Source: Clostridium sp. C8-1-8
GTDB taxonomy: Bacteria > Bacillota > Clostridia > Clostridiales > Clostridiaceae
Assembly (NCBI RefSeq): GCF_009928445.1
Contig: NZ_JAABNO010000043.1
Coordinates: 1-32,503 of the forward strand
DNA length: 32,503 nucleotides
Reading direction: 5' to 3'
In this document: one piece after another, positions 7,626 through 15,745 of the stretch
Layout of the letters: the number at the start of each line of letters is the position of its first letter
Numbering within the stretch: the first letter of the stretch is position 1
Notes under the pieces: model-generated
Database searches by the model: none
What the model saw: the letters and a program-made list of their open reading frames with translations, nothing else
Told to the model about the DNA's origin: nothing
Program-made: the position numbers and the translations under genes

Positions 7626-7663
7626 CCGCTAATAACCTACTAGGCCTAGCGGAGTTGTTTTTA
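7626..7663 (+). terminator. weak terminator after the radical SAM gene
   Basis: CCGCTA (7626-7631) pairs with TAGCGG (7647-7652), with CCT/AGG pairing inside the loop, followed by a T-rich stretch. The short stem makes this less sure than the others. Confidence 0.5.
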
Positions 7664-7667
7664 CTAT

Positions 7668-7763
7668 AGATGTATCACTTCAAAATAAAATTTGTATTTT
7701 CATATGCCCTCTAAAAACTCAGAGGAGTTTTGAAAATAGATTTGTGATTGAAGTGGTACATCT
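7668..7763. repeat. palindromic repeat element, copy A
   Basis: The ends AGATGTATCACTTCAA (7668-7683) and TTGAAGTGGTACATCT (7748-7763) are inverted repeats with one mismatch over 16 bp. The interior is partly self-complementary (TATTTTCA with TGAAAATA) around a CCTCT...AGAGG core. The left end, read on the minus strand, shares TGAAGTGATACATCTATA with the right end of a second element at 25653-25751, which has the same size and core. It looks like a non-coding, MITE-like or REP-like repeat about 100 bp long. Confidence 0.55.
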
Positions 7764-7869
7764 TTAATATTACTTGGTTTTCAGAAGATAAAGGGTATAA
7801 TTAAAAGTGAAAAAGAAACTGTGTTTTTATAGAAATATAAACTTATTTAGTCAGGGAGTTGATAGTGAC

Positions 7870-8049
7870 ATGGTTATAAATAAAAGAAAAAGAAAGTTAA
7901 TCACAGGTTATGCTTTCGGAGTATTATGGATTTTAGTTATAGTTTTAGCTTACATGAAAACAGGGGAGACGAGCAGACTTATACAAGTGTTTGCACCTAT
8001 TATGGTCATGACTGTTTCAACGATTTATTATAAAAAGAACATCATTTGA
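7870..8049 (+). CDS. small two-helix membrane protein
   Basis: A 59-residue protein starting at ATG 7870, with GGGAG about 10 bp upstream; a GTG 63 bp further up lacks a site. The lysine/arginine-rich start (MVINKRKRKLITG) is followed by two hydrophobic segments (about 14-30 and 37-53) and a short basic tail, so both ends probably face the cytoplasm. I do not recognise a family. It stands alone, 290 bp after the radical SAM gene and convergent with the lipoprotein gene. Confidence 0.6.
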   Translation: MVINKRKRKLITGYAFGVLWILVIVLAYMKTGETSRLIQVFAPIMVMTVSTIYYKKNII

Positions 8050-8143
8050 TATACTAGCCTTTTAGATATTATAAATTGCAGTATTTATAAAGTCACAAGG
8101 ATTATATGAAATACACATCAAGCAAGTTATTATGGAGTAAATT

Positions 8144-8914
8144 TTAACTTTTATCTTTTAAGTTCTTCAATTCTAAAATAAAGGAATCTTTATCTAACCC
8201 AGTAATAATTGAACTATTATATGAAACACCTTTTGCTGTAGAGCTTTTACTTTGACTTTCAAGTATCATGGCTTTTATATCATTGCTTAAAGCAAGGTTA
8301 TCTTTCAGAGCTTTATTAGAAATCTTATTTGACTCTATTTTAAACAAGCCCTCAAAACTATTTGTAATACTTTTCTTACCATCAATATCTTTACAAAATA
8401 TTATATATTGATCATGTGGCTTTACAATGGATATATCAGAAAAGCTTAGTTGTACTTTTTTAGGTTTTACTGAGGTTTCGGTTACGAAATCTTTTTTACC
8501 ATTTGGGTCTACATCGTGCTTTAAATACTCTTCATAATCAACAATTCCTCCCATAGATATGATATATCCACCATCATAAGAACCTTTATAGATTTCATTA
8601 GCTTCTATAGTGAACCTTGTATGTATAAGCCCACCATCTCCGCAAAAGTAATCAGCAGATTTAATTGTCCCAAGGACAACTAAATCAGAATCGTTAAATA
8701 AATCGATAAGATTTTTAGAGGCTTTTGCCCAATCTGAAAGGATAGATATCTTTAGAGTATCATTGGTACTTTCATTGTTAGGCACTAATTTGTCACTAGA
8801 TAGCTTAATACTTTGATTATTTGAGTTTGGTGTTATCTTTAGATTATTGCGGCAGCTTATAAGTACAGAGGATATAGAGAGGGCAATTATGAGGTACATA
8901 AGAATCCTTTTCAT
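8144..8914 (-). CDS. putative lipoprotein of unknown function
   Basis: The start at 8914 is chosen because AAGGAG lies 10 bp upstream and the protein then begins with a perfect lipoprotein signal: MKRILMYLII, a hydrophobic stretch, and lipobox L-I-S-C with the acylated cysteine at 21. Longer in-frame starts have no ribosome site. The 256-residue protein is thus anchored outside the membrane. After a Ser/Asn-rich linker there is one compact beta-rich domain from about residue 70, with SDLVVLGTIKSADY and a later KVQLSFSDISIV. This style is seen in Firmicute proteins reading ADLVVxGxV...xxxVEEVYKG, of unknown role. No operon partner is visible. Confidence 0.7.
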   Translation of the reverse strand: MKRILMYLIIALSISSVLISCRNNLKITPNSNNQSIKLSSDKLVPNNESTNDTLKISILSDWAKASKNLIDLFNDSDLVVLGTIKSADYFCGDGGLIHTRFTIEANEIYKGSYDGGYIISMGGIVDYEEYLKHDVDPNGKKDFVTETSVKPKKVQLSFSDISIVKPHDQYIIFCKDIDGKKSITNSFEGLFKIESNKISNKALKDNLALSNDIKAMILESQSKSSTAKGVSYNSSIITGLDKDSFILELKNLKDKS

Positions 8915-9143
8915 ATAAACAGAACTCCTTTTCAATATATTAAATACTATTTCATAAATGAATACGATAAAATTTTTGAAAAAGTTTATTATATTTAAGA
9001 ATGTCATAAGAGGTGGAAAACTTAATTCGTTATAGGTAAGCAATCCAGGTTTTACTATTGTTTTCATAGTATTATAAATCAAGTATTGAGGAATATATTA
9101 ATGATATGTCACGATAAAATACTTACTTTGGGAGGAAATAGAT

Positions 9144-9248
9144 ATGAGTGAAAAACAAGATCCTTCTGTATCAAATCAACAGCAGAAGGAGAAGAAAGAA
9201 AATAATAAAGGAGTTAAGCACAGCAAGAAGGTACACAAAAAGGATTGA
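9144..9248 (+). CDS. 34-residue lysine-rich hydrophilic peptide
   Basis: The ATG at 9144 has an excellent GGGAGGAAATAG site, and the frame ends at TGA 9246-9248, right before a strong terminator. The peptide (MSEKQDPSVSNQQQKEK, then KENNKGVKHSKKVHKKD) has no hydrophobic core and many Lys, Gln and Asn residues. It resembles the small, disordered, basic peptides of spore formers, but I cannot assign a family. The clean start and terminator argue for a real gene transcribed divergently from the lipoprotein. Confidence 0.6.
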   Translation: MSEKQDPSVSNQQQKEKKENNKGVKHSKKVHKKD

Positions 9249-9270
9249 TGAAATCTCCTATATACAGAAC

Positions 9271-9315
9271 AAAACACAGAAATGATATTAGAAAGATATT
9301 ATTTCTGTGTTTTTA
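9271..9315 (+). terminator. intrinsic terminator after the 34-residue peptide
   Basis: AAAACACAGAAAT (9271-9283) pairs with ATTTCTGTGTTTT (9301-9313), and the stem extends inward through GATAT/ATATT pairs. A T-rich tail follows. Confidence 0.85.
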
Positions 9316-9348
9316 TTTTGGTATACCACATAATCTTTTTGTGTAAAA

Positions 9349-9446
9349 TATTTGAAATTGATAAACTGTACCATATATAATTAAAACAATAATCAATATT
9401 TCAAATAGCCTATAACAGCATTTAGATACAAATGTTGCTGCTGTTA
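9349..9446 (+). promoter_or_regulatory. structured leader before the ACT-domain gene
   Basis: Two nested structures can be drawn. An imperfect inverted repeat joins ATTTGAAATTGAT (near 9350) to ATCAATATTTCAAAT (near 9400), and TAACAGCA (9413-9420) pairs with TGCTGTTA (9439-9446), with an inner CATTT/AAATG helix. No known riboswitch is recognised. It may be an attenuator or simply a stable leader. Confidence 0.25.
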
Positions 9447-9492
9447 GTTTGCTAAATAGGTTCTACCAATAAAAAAGGATGGGAAGTAAGAT

Positions 9493-9882
9493 ATGACTAA
9501 TAAGATATTAACTATGAAATTAATAGATGAGAGCTATGGAGTTTGCAGGTTACAAAGAGATGAAGTAATTCCTCAATGGGCACAAGTAGGGGATTTTTTC
9601 TCTATAACAAGAACCACGGAGGAGCTGTCAATTGTCTGTGCCGAAGCTAATATACCTGGTGAAGTTAAGTGCGAAAGGGACTGGAGGGTGTTAAAAATAG
9701 AAGGACCTTTAGATTTTTCTCTTATAGGAATACTTGCTTCAATCAGTACAATTTTAGCACAGCAAAATATAAGTATATTTGCAATTTCTACCTATGATAC
9801 GGATTATATACTTGTCAAGAATAAAGATATAGATAAAGCGGTAAAAACACTTATTAGTAAAAACTATGAAATAGTGAGTTAA
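9493..9882 (+). CDS. ACT domain-containing protein
   Basis: A 129-residue cytosolic protein with an AAGGATGGGAAG site. The C-terminal half carries a signature of the double-ACT family related to the aspartokinase and CASTOR regulatory domains: LKIEGPLDFSLIGILASIS (67-85) and NISIFAISTYDTDYILVK (91-108). The N-terminal half (LTMKLIDESYGVCRL...EELSIVCAEANIP) is the partner ACT-like fold. ACT domains bind amino acids or other small ligands and regulate enzymes. This stand-alone form probably senses a small ligand, but its partner enzyme is not encoded nearby. Length is normal for the family. Confidence 0.85.
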   Translation: MTNKILTMKLIDESYGVCRLQRDEVIPQWAQVGDFFSITRTTEELSIVCAEANIPGEVKCERDWRVLKIEGPLDFSLIGILASISTILAQQNISIFAISTYDTDYILVKNKDIDKAVKTLISKNYEIVS

Positions 9883-10106
9883 GTAAGATGAGAAACATAT
9901 AAATACAGAATTAGACTATAAAAACTTTAATACTTTAACTAAGCTTAAAATTGATTCTTAGATAGGCTATTATTAAGGATAAATTCTCACTACTTTGAAA
10001 TAATAAATTTATGATATTTTATTAAGCTTAGACTATGTGTAGCAGTTGCTTTAATAGTGCTAAATCTAAAGTGTATTTTCATAAATTATTAAAAGGAAGT
10101 GGTCTA

Positions 10107-10532
10107 ATGAAAGTAGAAGCGTATTTTGATAGTATAAAAACTGCAAGAGAAACTGTAGATAAACTTAGGAATGAAGGATTTAAAGGTGCTTTTGTTGATA
10201 TAAATGAGCACAATAATAATATATATTCACAAAGAGGACTTGTAGGTTCTGATGAAATCCCAACCTTATCTTCAGCGGTACTAGGTGATGACGATAATAA
10301 TTCACCTATAGCAGCAGCAAGCCCAATGGCAAGTGGTATGGCTGGCTTCGAAGAGATTGCTAATATTAATTGCAAGGTAGTTGTTGAGGCAAATGACGGT
10401 AATGTTGAAGGTGCAAAGAGTATAATAAAGGATATGGGAGGAACCACAGAAAACTATAATACTGGAAGAATCCCAGAAGGCCTTGATAAGATAAATGAAG
10501 ATTATCTTATCCTAAAAAATCTAGATGACTAA
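10107..10532 (+). CDS. small stress-protein-like cytosolic protein
   Basis: The start at 10107 is preferred over an ATG 72 bp upstream because AAAAGGAAG precedes it and the product then begins at a fold boundary. The 141-residue protein opens with MKVEAYFDSIKTARETVDKL, a strand-helix start like the ferredoxin-like fold of general stress protein 17M/YflT relatives. A loop rich in Ala, Ser, Met and Gly (PIAAASPMASGMAGFEEI, about 66-83) precedes a second strand-helix unit with NCKVVVEAND and EGAKSIIKDMGG. The family is inferred from the pattern only. It is a single gene closed by a terminator. Confidence 0.6.
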   Translation: MKVEAYFDSIKTARETVDKLRNEGFKGAFVDINEHNNNIYSQRGLVGSDEIPTLSSAVLGDDDNNSPIAAASPMASGMAGFEEIANINCKVVVEANDGNVEGAKSIIKDMGGTTENYNTGRIPEGLDKINEDYLILKNLDD

Positions 10533-10540
10533 ATAATCCA

Positions 10541-10571
10541 GGAGATAGTTCAATTAAACTATCTCCATTTT
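10541..10571 (+). terminator. intrinsic terminator after the stress-like gene
   Basis: GGAGATAGTT (10541-10550) pairs perfectly with AACTATCTCC (10557-10566), followed by ATTTTTATTTTTA. Confidence 0.85.
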
Positions 10572-10612
10572 TATTTTTATAAATTAAGAATTTGTGTTAT
10601 TTATGTTTAATA

Positions 10613-10641
10613 TTGACAATATCGATACACGATAATATAAT
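10613..10641 (+). promoter_or_regulatory. consensus promoter of the PadR operon
   Basis: A perfect sigma-A promoter: TTGACA (10613-10618), a 17-bp spacer, TATAAT (10636-10641). The first operator arm fills the spacer, so a bound repressor would block RNA polymerase. Confidence 0.85.
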
Positions 10642-10669
10642 TGGTTTATAAATATCGTGTATCGATATT
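10618..10669 (+). promoter_or_regulatory. twin operator for PadR autoregulation
   Basis: AATATCGATACACGATA (10618-10634) recurs as its exact inverted complement at 10653-10669, 18 bp away. Each 17-bp arm is itself a partial dyad (TATCG...CGATA). One arm lies between the -35 and -10 boxes and the other between the -10 and the ribosome site of the padR-like gene. The arrangement fits two repressor dimers binding the promoter, and the adjacent PadR protein is the obvious candidate. Binding is inferred. Confidence 0.7.
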
Positions 10670-10681
10670 AAGGAGTGAAAC

Positions 10682-10999
10682 ATGGCAAGAGAACAATTTC
10701 AAAATCTAACAGAGCCTATGTACTATATACTTATGTCTTTGCTCAAGGAACAATGTGGCGTAGACATAATGGAGGCTGTTTATAAGATATCTAATGGAAG
10801 AGTTAGAGTGGGGCCGGGAACTCTATATACCCTTCTTGGAAAGTTTGAAAAAGAAAAAATGATAATAGAAACTGAGGTTCAAGGTAGAAAAAGAAGCTAT
10901 ATAATAACTGAAAAGGGTAAGGAAATTCTAATGGAAGAGCGTAGACGATTAATTACTATGGTTAGGGATTGGGATGATTATATGGAGGATAAGCTTTGA
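10682..10999 (+). CDS. PadR-family transcriptional regulator
   Basis: A 105-residue protein with an AAGGAG site before ATG. It is almost entirely the PadR winged helix: LTEPMYYILMSLL (9-21), the recognition region RVRVGPGTLYTLLGKFEKEK (41-60), and the wing RKRSYIITEKGKEIL (69-83). It is of the short PadR subfamily that lacks the long C-terminal dimerisation helices. Such repressors commonly control the membrane gene downstream. The consensus promoter and two inverted operator arms directly upstream indicate autorepression of the padR-DUF2812 operon. The stop codon overlaps the next start (TGATG). Confidence 0.9.
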   Translation: MAREQFQNLTEPMYYILMSLLKEQCGVDIMEAVYKISNGRVRVGPGTLYTLLGKFEKEKMIIETEVQGRKRSYIITEKGKEILMEERRRLITMVRDWDDYMEDKL

Positions 11000-12282
11000 T
11001 GAGTATTAATACTAAGATCACATTATTTATTTTCTTCCCACATGAATGTGAAGCAGTGGAAGAATATCTGGAAGGTATGGCAGCTAGAGGTTGGATGCTA
11101 AAATCTATAAGCGGCAATATATTTATATTTAAGAAGATAGAACCTAGAAGATTAAAATATTCTGTAGATGTGTTGCATAAAATTTCTGACTTTGACCATA
11201 AGGATACAGATGTAGCTCTAGAGTATAGAGATTATTGTGTTGCAGCAGGCTGGAAATATGTATGCCAAAGAGGAAAGATTCAGGTATTCTATTCGGAAGA
11301 AGGAGCTGACACAGTACCAATACACACCGAAGGTAAGGAAAAGTTCAAATCTATTTTAAAGGCATCTATAACTTCTGTTATTGCTCAATTGATTTTTATG
11401 TTTCTGTTTGTTTTTAATATTTATATACAGTTATTTGAAGATATAGAGGCAGCACTTTCTAATAGCTACACTCTAGTATTTATAGCAGTAATGGTTATTT
11501 TTGCAATAGTCACTAGTATGGAGTTAATTGATTTCTTTTTCTGGTTAGTTAAAAATATACGTTATTTGAAGCAGAATAAAAACATAAGATATAGTAATTT
11601 TAAGAGGATACGAATTAAAAATCTAGTAAAAGGCTTAGCTGCGCTTTTACTTATATTTTCATTAGCTTTAGAAGGTGGGAAAACCGTAGGGCAAGGTGTT
11701 TCTCTTGTTGGATTAATGTTTATCCCTATAATTATCTCTATTGCATTAGCTATTGTAATAAATAAGAAACATTACTCAAGAACTACTAATATTATTTTAT
11801 ATGTTGGTGGCGCTATAATAGGCATGTTCCTCTTAGTTCATGGAATAGGAAATGGGGTTATTAGCCAGATTGATAGTAACGACTTGAATAAAGCCTCTGA
11901 TAAAGTAACACTATCATTAATTGATTTTGGGTATAAGGATAAATCCCCATATAGTTCTTTCAAAAAAAGTATCATTGCTGAAAAGCTAGAATATTCAAGT
12001 AGTGATGGAGAAAGTCATTTAATGTATACAGTTTTTAAAAGCCGATATCCTGTAGCAATTAAGCTTGACGAAAGCATGATACTTGAGAGATTAAGAAGGA
12101 ATAACTTAGGAGTGAACCTGTATAAAAGTAAACTGCCTAATAATATAACGGTATATCATGATGATAAAAAGAGAAATTATATTTTAGTTTCTGATAATGA
12201 GATTGTTAATATAACAAAAGGCTTTAATAATATAAGTGAAGATGAGATCTTAGCTTCTTTTTATAATAAGTTCTTTATTTAA
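10999..12282 (+). CDS. DUF2812 domain membrane protein
   Basis: A 427-residue protein starting at ATG 10999, overlapping the PadR stop by 1 bp, with GGAGG about 10 bp upstream. Residues about 10-110 form the DUF2812 domain (EAVEEYLEGMAARGWML, YRDYCVAAGWKYVCQRGKIQVFY). Hydrophobic segments follow near 130-150, 155-185, 210-225, 235-255 and 262-280, and then a C-terminal soluble domain of about 140 residues. DUF2812 proteins are regularly paired with PadR regulators in Firmicutes and their role is unknown; export or stress sensing at the membrane is a guess. Expression should follow the PadR operator. Confidence 0.85.
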   Translation: MSINTKITLFIFFPHECEAVEEYLEGMAARGWMLKSISGNIFIFKKIEPRRLKYSVDVLHKISDFDHKDTDVALEYRDYCVAAGWKYVCQRGKIQVFYSEEGADTVPIHTEGKEKFKSILKASITSVIAQLIFMFLFVFNIYIQLFEDIEAALSNSYTLVFIAVMVIFAIVTSMELIDFFFWLVKNIRYLKQNKNIRYSNFKRIRIKNLVKGLAALLLIFSLALEGGKTVGQGVSLVGLMFIPIIISIALAIVINKKHYSRTTNIILYVGGAIIGMFLLVHGIGNGVISQIDSNDLNKASDKVTLSLIDFGYKDKSPYSSFKKSIIAEKLEYSSSDGESHLMYTVFKSRYPVAIKLDESMILERLRRNNLGVNLYKSKLPNNITVYHDDKKRNYILVSDNEIVNITKGFNNISEDEILASFYNKFFI

Positions 12283-12298
12283 AACAATATTAATAAGG

Positions 12299-12346
12299 CT
12301 CGTTGAAAGTTGGACAAAAATCCGCTCAACTTTTAACGAGTTTTTT
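12299..12346 (+). terminator. intrinsic terminator of the PadR-DUF2812 operon
   Basis: CTCGTTGAAAGTTG (12299-12312) pairs with CAACTTTTAACGAG (12327-12340), with one G-T pair. Six Ts follow. Confidence 0.9.
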
Positions 12347-12496
12347 CATTTTATAGAACTTATATTTTACATAAGTAATATAAAAACAGTTTAACCATGT
12401 TTAATATTACACTTTTGGAATAATAGTTATATAATGTAATTATTTACTGTCAAAATAAGACTTTAAATAACTAAATTTTAAAAGGAGGAAGTATAA

Positions 12497-12673
12497 TTGA
12501 GTAAGGATAGATTTAAAATATTGTACCAAAAAGGCGTTGTATTGCGACATGTAGTAATTGTAGATTCTGAGACTGGTGTAAACTATTTGTTCGTATGTGA
12601 AGGTTCAGCTGGTGGACTTACTGTATTATTAGACAAAGATGGGAAGCCTTTAGTTACACCAGTAGAGGAGTAA
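12497..12673 (+). CDS. DUF6440 family small protein
   Basis: A 58-residue protein with a TTG start at 12497, preceded by a near-ideal AAAGGAGGAAG site. It reads MSKDRFKILYQKG, then VDSETGVNYLFVCEGSAGGL, then TVLLDKDGKPLVTP. The pattern DTETGVNYLF...GxAGGLTxLLDxDGKP is the hallmark of DUF6440, a tiny beta-rich family widespread in Firmicutes with no known function. The cysteine at 34 stands where many relatives have an aromatic residue, by memory. It is convergent with the DUF3237 gene across a shared terminator. Confidence 0.8.
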   Translation: MSKDRFKILYQKGVVLRHVVIVDSETGVNYLFVCEGSAGGLTVLLDKDGKPLVTPVEE

Positions 12674-12726
12674 AGTAAAAATCGGTGAAATAGGTAGAGA
12701 AGATTTAATATTAAAGTAGATATAAA

Positions 12727-12773
12727 TATAAACATCTTACATTATTATAGATTAGAAATGTAGGATGTTTATA
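12727..12773. terminator. bidirectional terminator between convergent genes
   Basis: Arms 12727-12743 and 12757-12773 pair in 16 of 17 positions, with AT-rich flanks on both sides. It serves the DUF6440 gene on the plus strand and the DUF3237 gene on the minus strand. Confidence 0.8.
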
Positions 12774-12791
12774 ATATTATGAGCTTATTAA

Positions 12792-13268
12792 TTAGCAGAT
12801 CTTATAAAATTTTAAAAGCACATTCTCTGGAAGTCTGGTAGCATAACAAACAAATATATGATCCATCATCCATTTGTACTTTTTAGTATAAGTTTCGAAG
12901 GTTGGTATGGTTCTGAAGTAGTAGGCATTAGGATCTACGAAATTTCCTGATTTTACTGCGTCTATGTACTCAGGTGGCACAGTACGAACCCCATTGTTTT
13001 CTATATAGATTGTAGCTCCATCCTCTAGTTCTATAGCATATCTAGCAGAAAGTTCGCACTTCCCATCTGGTCGGATTATTTGACTATCTATTCCTCCAGG
13101 TAAAACCTTACCTTTAAAGTTCTTTCCACTTACTTCCCCTGATAAAATAGGAATTAATTGTCGTCTTCCAACTATATCGTCTTGTCCAACCACAACAGGT
13201 TTATCAACTGATATAGTAATACTGAATATTTCTTCATATTCCATTTCTTTAATTTCAACTGTGTCCAT
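12792..13268 (-). CDS. DUF3237 (UPF0311) family protein
   Basis: A 158-residue soluble protein with an AAGGA site before ATG. It shows the DUF3237 barrel: IVGRRQLIPILSGEVSGK (32-49), VLPGGIDSQIIRPDGKCEL (55-73), ARYAIELEDGATIYIENNGV (75-94) and YYFRTIPTFET. The pattern GGxDWQxxRPDGxxxLxARY is characteristic; here the usual Trp after GGxD is Ser. The family is widespread and of unknown function, structurally related to small barrel binding proteins. It is a single gene. Confidence 0.85.
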   Translation of the reverse strand: MDTVEIKEMEYEEIFSITISVDKPVVVGQDDIVGRRQLIPILSGEVSGKNFKGKVLPGGIDSQIIRPDGKCELSARYAIELEDGATIYIENNGVRTVPPEYIDAVKSGNFVDPNAYYFRTIPTFETYTKKYKWMMDHIFVCYATRLPENVLLKFYKIC

Positions 13269-13488
13269 AAAGTCACGTCCTTTACATTAATATAGTAGTT
13301 TCATTTATAAGTAATAAGATATTAAAATTAATTTTGTTATTTAAATTATACATTTTTTAAAAACAAGAATACAGTAAATTATAACTTGACATAAAATGCA
13401 ATATATCTTCTAATTAGCCGGCAGTTTTAGAAAATAGTTAGTATAGGTGATCGAAAAATGTAAATAATGTGAAATATAATACATAATA

Positions 13489-13497
13489 TGGTATAAT
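13489..13497 (+). promoter_or_regulatory. extended -10 promoter of the DUF4272 gene
   Basis: TGG-TATAAT (13489-13497) is an extended -10 box about 30 bp upstream of the start codon. No good -35 lies 17 bp before it, which is usual for extended -10 promoters. Confidence 0.5.
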
Positions 13498-13526
13498 TGT
13501 AAGGCGATTATTTTAGGAGGCTACAT

Positions 13527-14771
13527 ATGGGAATATTTAATAGAAAGAAAAAGCAAGAGTCTACTGATAGTAGTGAGAAGAAGGAACAGAATAGGGCAGT
13601 ATTGACTTTATACTCTGTTGCCTTGGATAGTTCAATAATTTATGAGAAAGCAAAAGAAGAATTCGGTAGTGTAATTAATTCAATAAAAGACATAGATAAT
13701 GGCTTAGAGTTTATCTTTAAGGATGAAACAAAAATTCGATTTTACTTAAGCGATGAAGTGGACTATATAGAAAGGCAAACTAGTGGTATGGCTAACTTTT
13801 TCTCAAAGGCTCCGTTAGAGAATAAGGAAGTACTTGAGAAAGTTTTACTACAAATACGCATGTTTACCTGTATCACTGGAGTTACTTTTGAACTTAGCGA
13901 AGATGAACAAAGGACAAATTATATTATAAACACTATATATAAGATAGCGGATAAAACTCAAAGCCTAATTCTTTACCCTACTATGGAGCTTTATACCTCA
14001 GATGGGAAGCTGCTTATATCTATGAGCGGGGATACAGATTTTGATGATTACTATCCTATAGCACCTGCTGAGTTGCTAAAAAGGGACGTAGAAGTAAGTG
14101 CCAAGGATGAAACTAGGTATGAGAATATCATTTATGATTGTGATAAAAAGGGCATACCGCATACTAGCTATATGTTAGGAACGCAGATTATGGAAGAAGA
14201 AATTATTGTACCAAGTGCCATGGATATAGCAAAAAGAGCAGTAAGTGTATTCAGCTGTGGTTTATGGGCAGAATGCTTGCTTATGGAAGGTGGATCTATG
14301 GAGCTCGCCAAGTCTGAATTTGAAGCGATGAATGAAAGATATTCATTTACAGAATATCTTTCAGACAAAGAAAAAGCTTATATAGGTGATGATAACCCCG
14401 ATAGAAGTCAATCAATACAATTTTCCTGGCAGTATGAAAGATGTGCAGTTTTATTATGGGCTCTTGGATTTATAGAGCTAAAATATCCTACTGAAATATG
14501 CAATGTTCGTGAGATTGCAAACTTATTAAGAAGCTATAATTCCTTTGAAGAGCTTGTAGCAGCCTCAAGGTTAAGAAGTAATGAGGAACTTTTGGACATG
14601 CATACTAGAATACTATACTACAATTGGGCCTGTGTAGAAGCAAGAGTAAATAATCAACAGATGCCAGCAGGGCTAGATGGTGGAGTAGTACAAGAACAGC
14701 ATTTTGCATTAAACTGGCTCATAAGTGCCAATGGACAGTGTGGATGGGATGATATTTGTCCTAATACGTAA
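13527..14771 (+). CDS. DUF4272 domain-containing protein
   Basis: A 414-residue soluble protein with a TTAGGAGG site. A basic, polar start (MGIFNRKKKQESTDSSEKKE) leads into an N-terminal region to about residue 185 that looks like an alpha/beta domain. The C-terminal half is DUF4272: ATG-distal VPSAMDIAKRAVSVFSCGLW (230-249), SIQFSWQYERCAVLLWALGF (about 291-310), and the closing HFALNWLISANGQCGWDDI. DUF4272 proteins are common in Gram-positive bacteria, and the function is unknown. It is followed after 32 bp by the metallopeptidase-like gene in the same direction, so the two are probably cotranscribed. Confidence 0.85.
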   Translation: MGIFNRKKKQESTDSSEKKEQNRAVLTLYSVALDSSIIYEKAKEEFGSVINSIKDIDNGLEFIFKDETKIRFYLSDEVDYIERQTSGMANFFSKAPLENKEVLEKVLLQIRMFTCITGVTFELSEDEQRTNYIINTIYKIADKTQSLILYPTMELYTSDGKLLISMSGDTDFDDYYPIAPAELLKRDVEVSAKDETRYENIIYDCDKKGIPHTSYMLGTQIMEEEIIVPSAMDIAKRAVSVFSCGLWAECLLMEGGSMELAKSEFEAMNERYSFTEYLSDKEKAYIGDDNPDRSQSIQFSWQYERCAVLLWALGFIELKYPTEICNVREIANLLRSYNSFEELVAASRLRSNEELLDMHTRILYYNWACVEARVNNQQMPAGLDGGVVQEQHFALNWLISANGQCGWDDICPNT

Positions 14772-14803
14772 TAAAAATATAATTTTATAAATGGGGTGTA
14801 ATT

Positions 14804-15745
14804 ATGCAATTTAGAGCAGAGGGACTAGAGCTATTGATTGAAATGCTTGAAAAGGATTATTTTGATGAACAGTTGTTTGATGAATTTACCAGTTGTGAAC
14901 AATTTGATACTTTTATGTTACATGAAAAGGAGCTTCTTAGAAAAACAACTAAGGATAGTATAAGAGCCAATCTTATAGCGGTACTAGAAGGAAAAGATAC
15001 TAAAGAATGCTATCAATTTGATTATATTTTAAAATACAAAGATATAATTAAAGGGAAACTTAATGAGCTAAAAAATAATGCTAGTGAGATAGAGCAGTTA
15101 ATACTTAAAAGAATAGATAGATATGCTCCATTAGATTTATTTAATGATAACTTTACTATTCATTTATATGGAGGAAGCTGGGATTATGGGTTCTCAATCA
15201 AAACTTCTGAAAGCTATATAAATTTATCTTCATTGGCAGGACAATTAGAGTTTTTAGAAGATATTATCAGTCATGAATATTATCATTCAAGAAAGAGGCT
15301 TGGGGAAGTCCCAGAATATGATTTTTCTAGAGAAGAATATTTAAGGACTATCATGTATAATATTATGGAAGAAGGTACAGCAACCTTAGTACAATTTGAA
15401 TATGAGAAAAAGTATGAAGGGTTTTCATTTATATCAAAGGAGCGATTTGATAAGAAGTTTGAGTATATAAGAAACTTGGACACTTGTATAAGGCAATGTG
15501 AGTTAGAAAATAACTACAGTGAGCAAATAGTTATGGAGTATTTTAAAGATAGTGTACCTAATTACATAGTAGGTTATTGGATTGGACAAGTATTATTTAA
15601 GGAAGGTGGAAAAAAGGGGTTAGAGCTATGGACTTGTAGTTGTGATTATATAGGCTGTTTTAAACAATTTATAAATATACTTAGAAGAGATGGAACTTAT
15701 AGTGGTTTCTCTAGAGAGGTGGAAGACTTTATACTAGGATTATAA
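14804..15745 (+). CDS. putative zinc metallopeptidase (DUF5700-like)
   Basis: A 313-residue protein with a GGGGTG site. No signal peptide is seen, so it is probably cytosolic. Residues 151-161 read LEDIISHEYYH, a HExxH zinc-binding motif (H157, E158, H161). A conserved acidic segment MEEGTATLVQFEY (188-200) probably supplies the third ligand at E189 or E190, the gluzincin arrangement. The N-terminal helical region LLIEMLEKDYFDEQLFDEF and the tail VPNYIVGYWIGQVLFKEGG match the DUF5700 style as I remember it. The substrate is unknown. Linkage to DUF4272 suggests a shared role that cannot be named. Confidence 0.7.
   Translation: MQFRAEGLELLIEMLEKDYFDEQLFDEFTSCEQFDTFMLHEKELLRKTTKDSIRANLIAVLEGKDTKECYQFDYILKYKDIIKGKLNELKNNASEIEQLILKRIDRYAPLDLFNDNFTIHLYGGSWDYGFSIKTSESYINLSSLAGQLEFLEDIISHEYYHSRKRLGEVPEYDFSREEYLRTIMYNIMEEGTATLVQFEYEKKYEGFSFISKERFDKKFEYIRNLDTCIRQCELENNYSEQIVMEYFKDSVPNYIVGYWIGQVLFKEGGKKGLELWTCSCDYIGCFKQFINILRRDGTYSGFSREVEDFILGL

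Noticed and set aside
8912..9082. 56-residue N-terminal extension of the lipoprotein gene
   Set aside because: The internal start at 8914 has a strong ribosome site and gives a perfect lipoprotein signal; the extension has neither.
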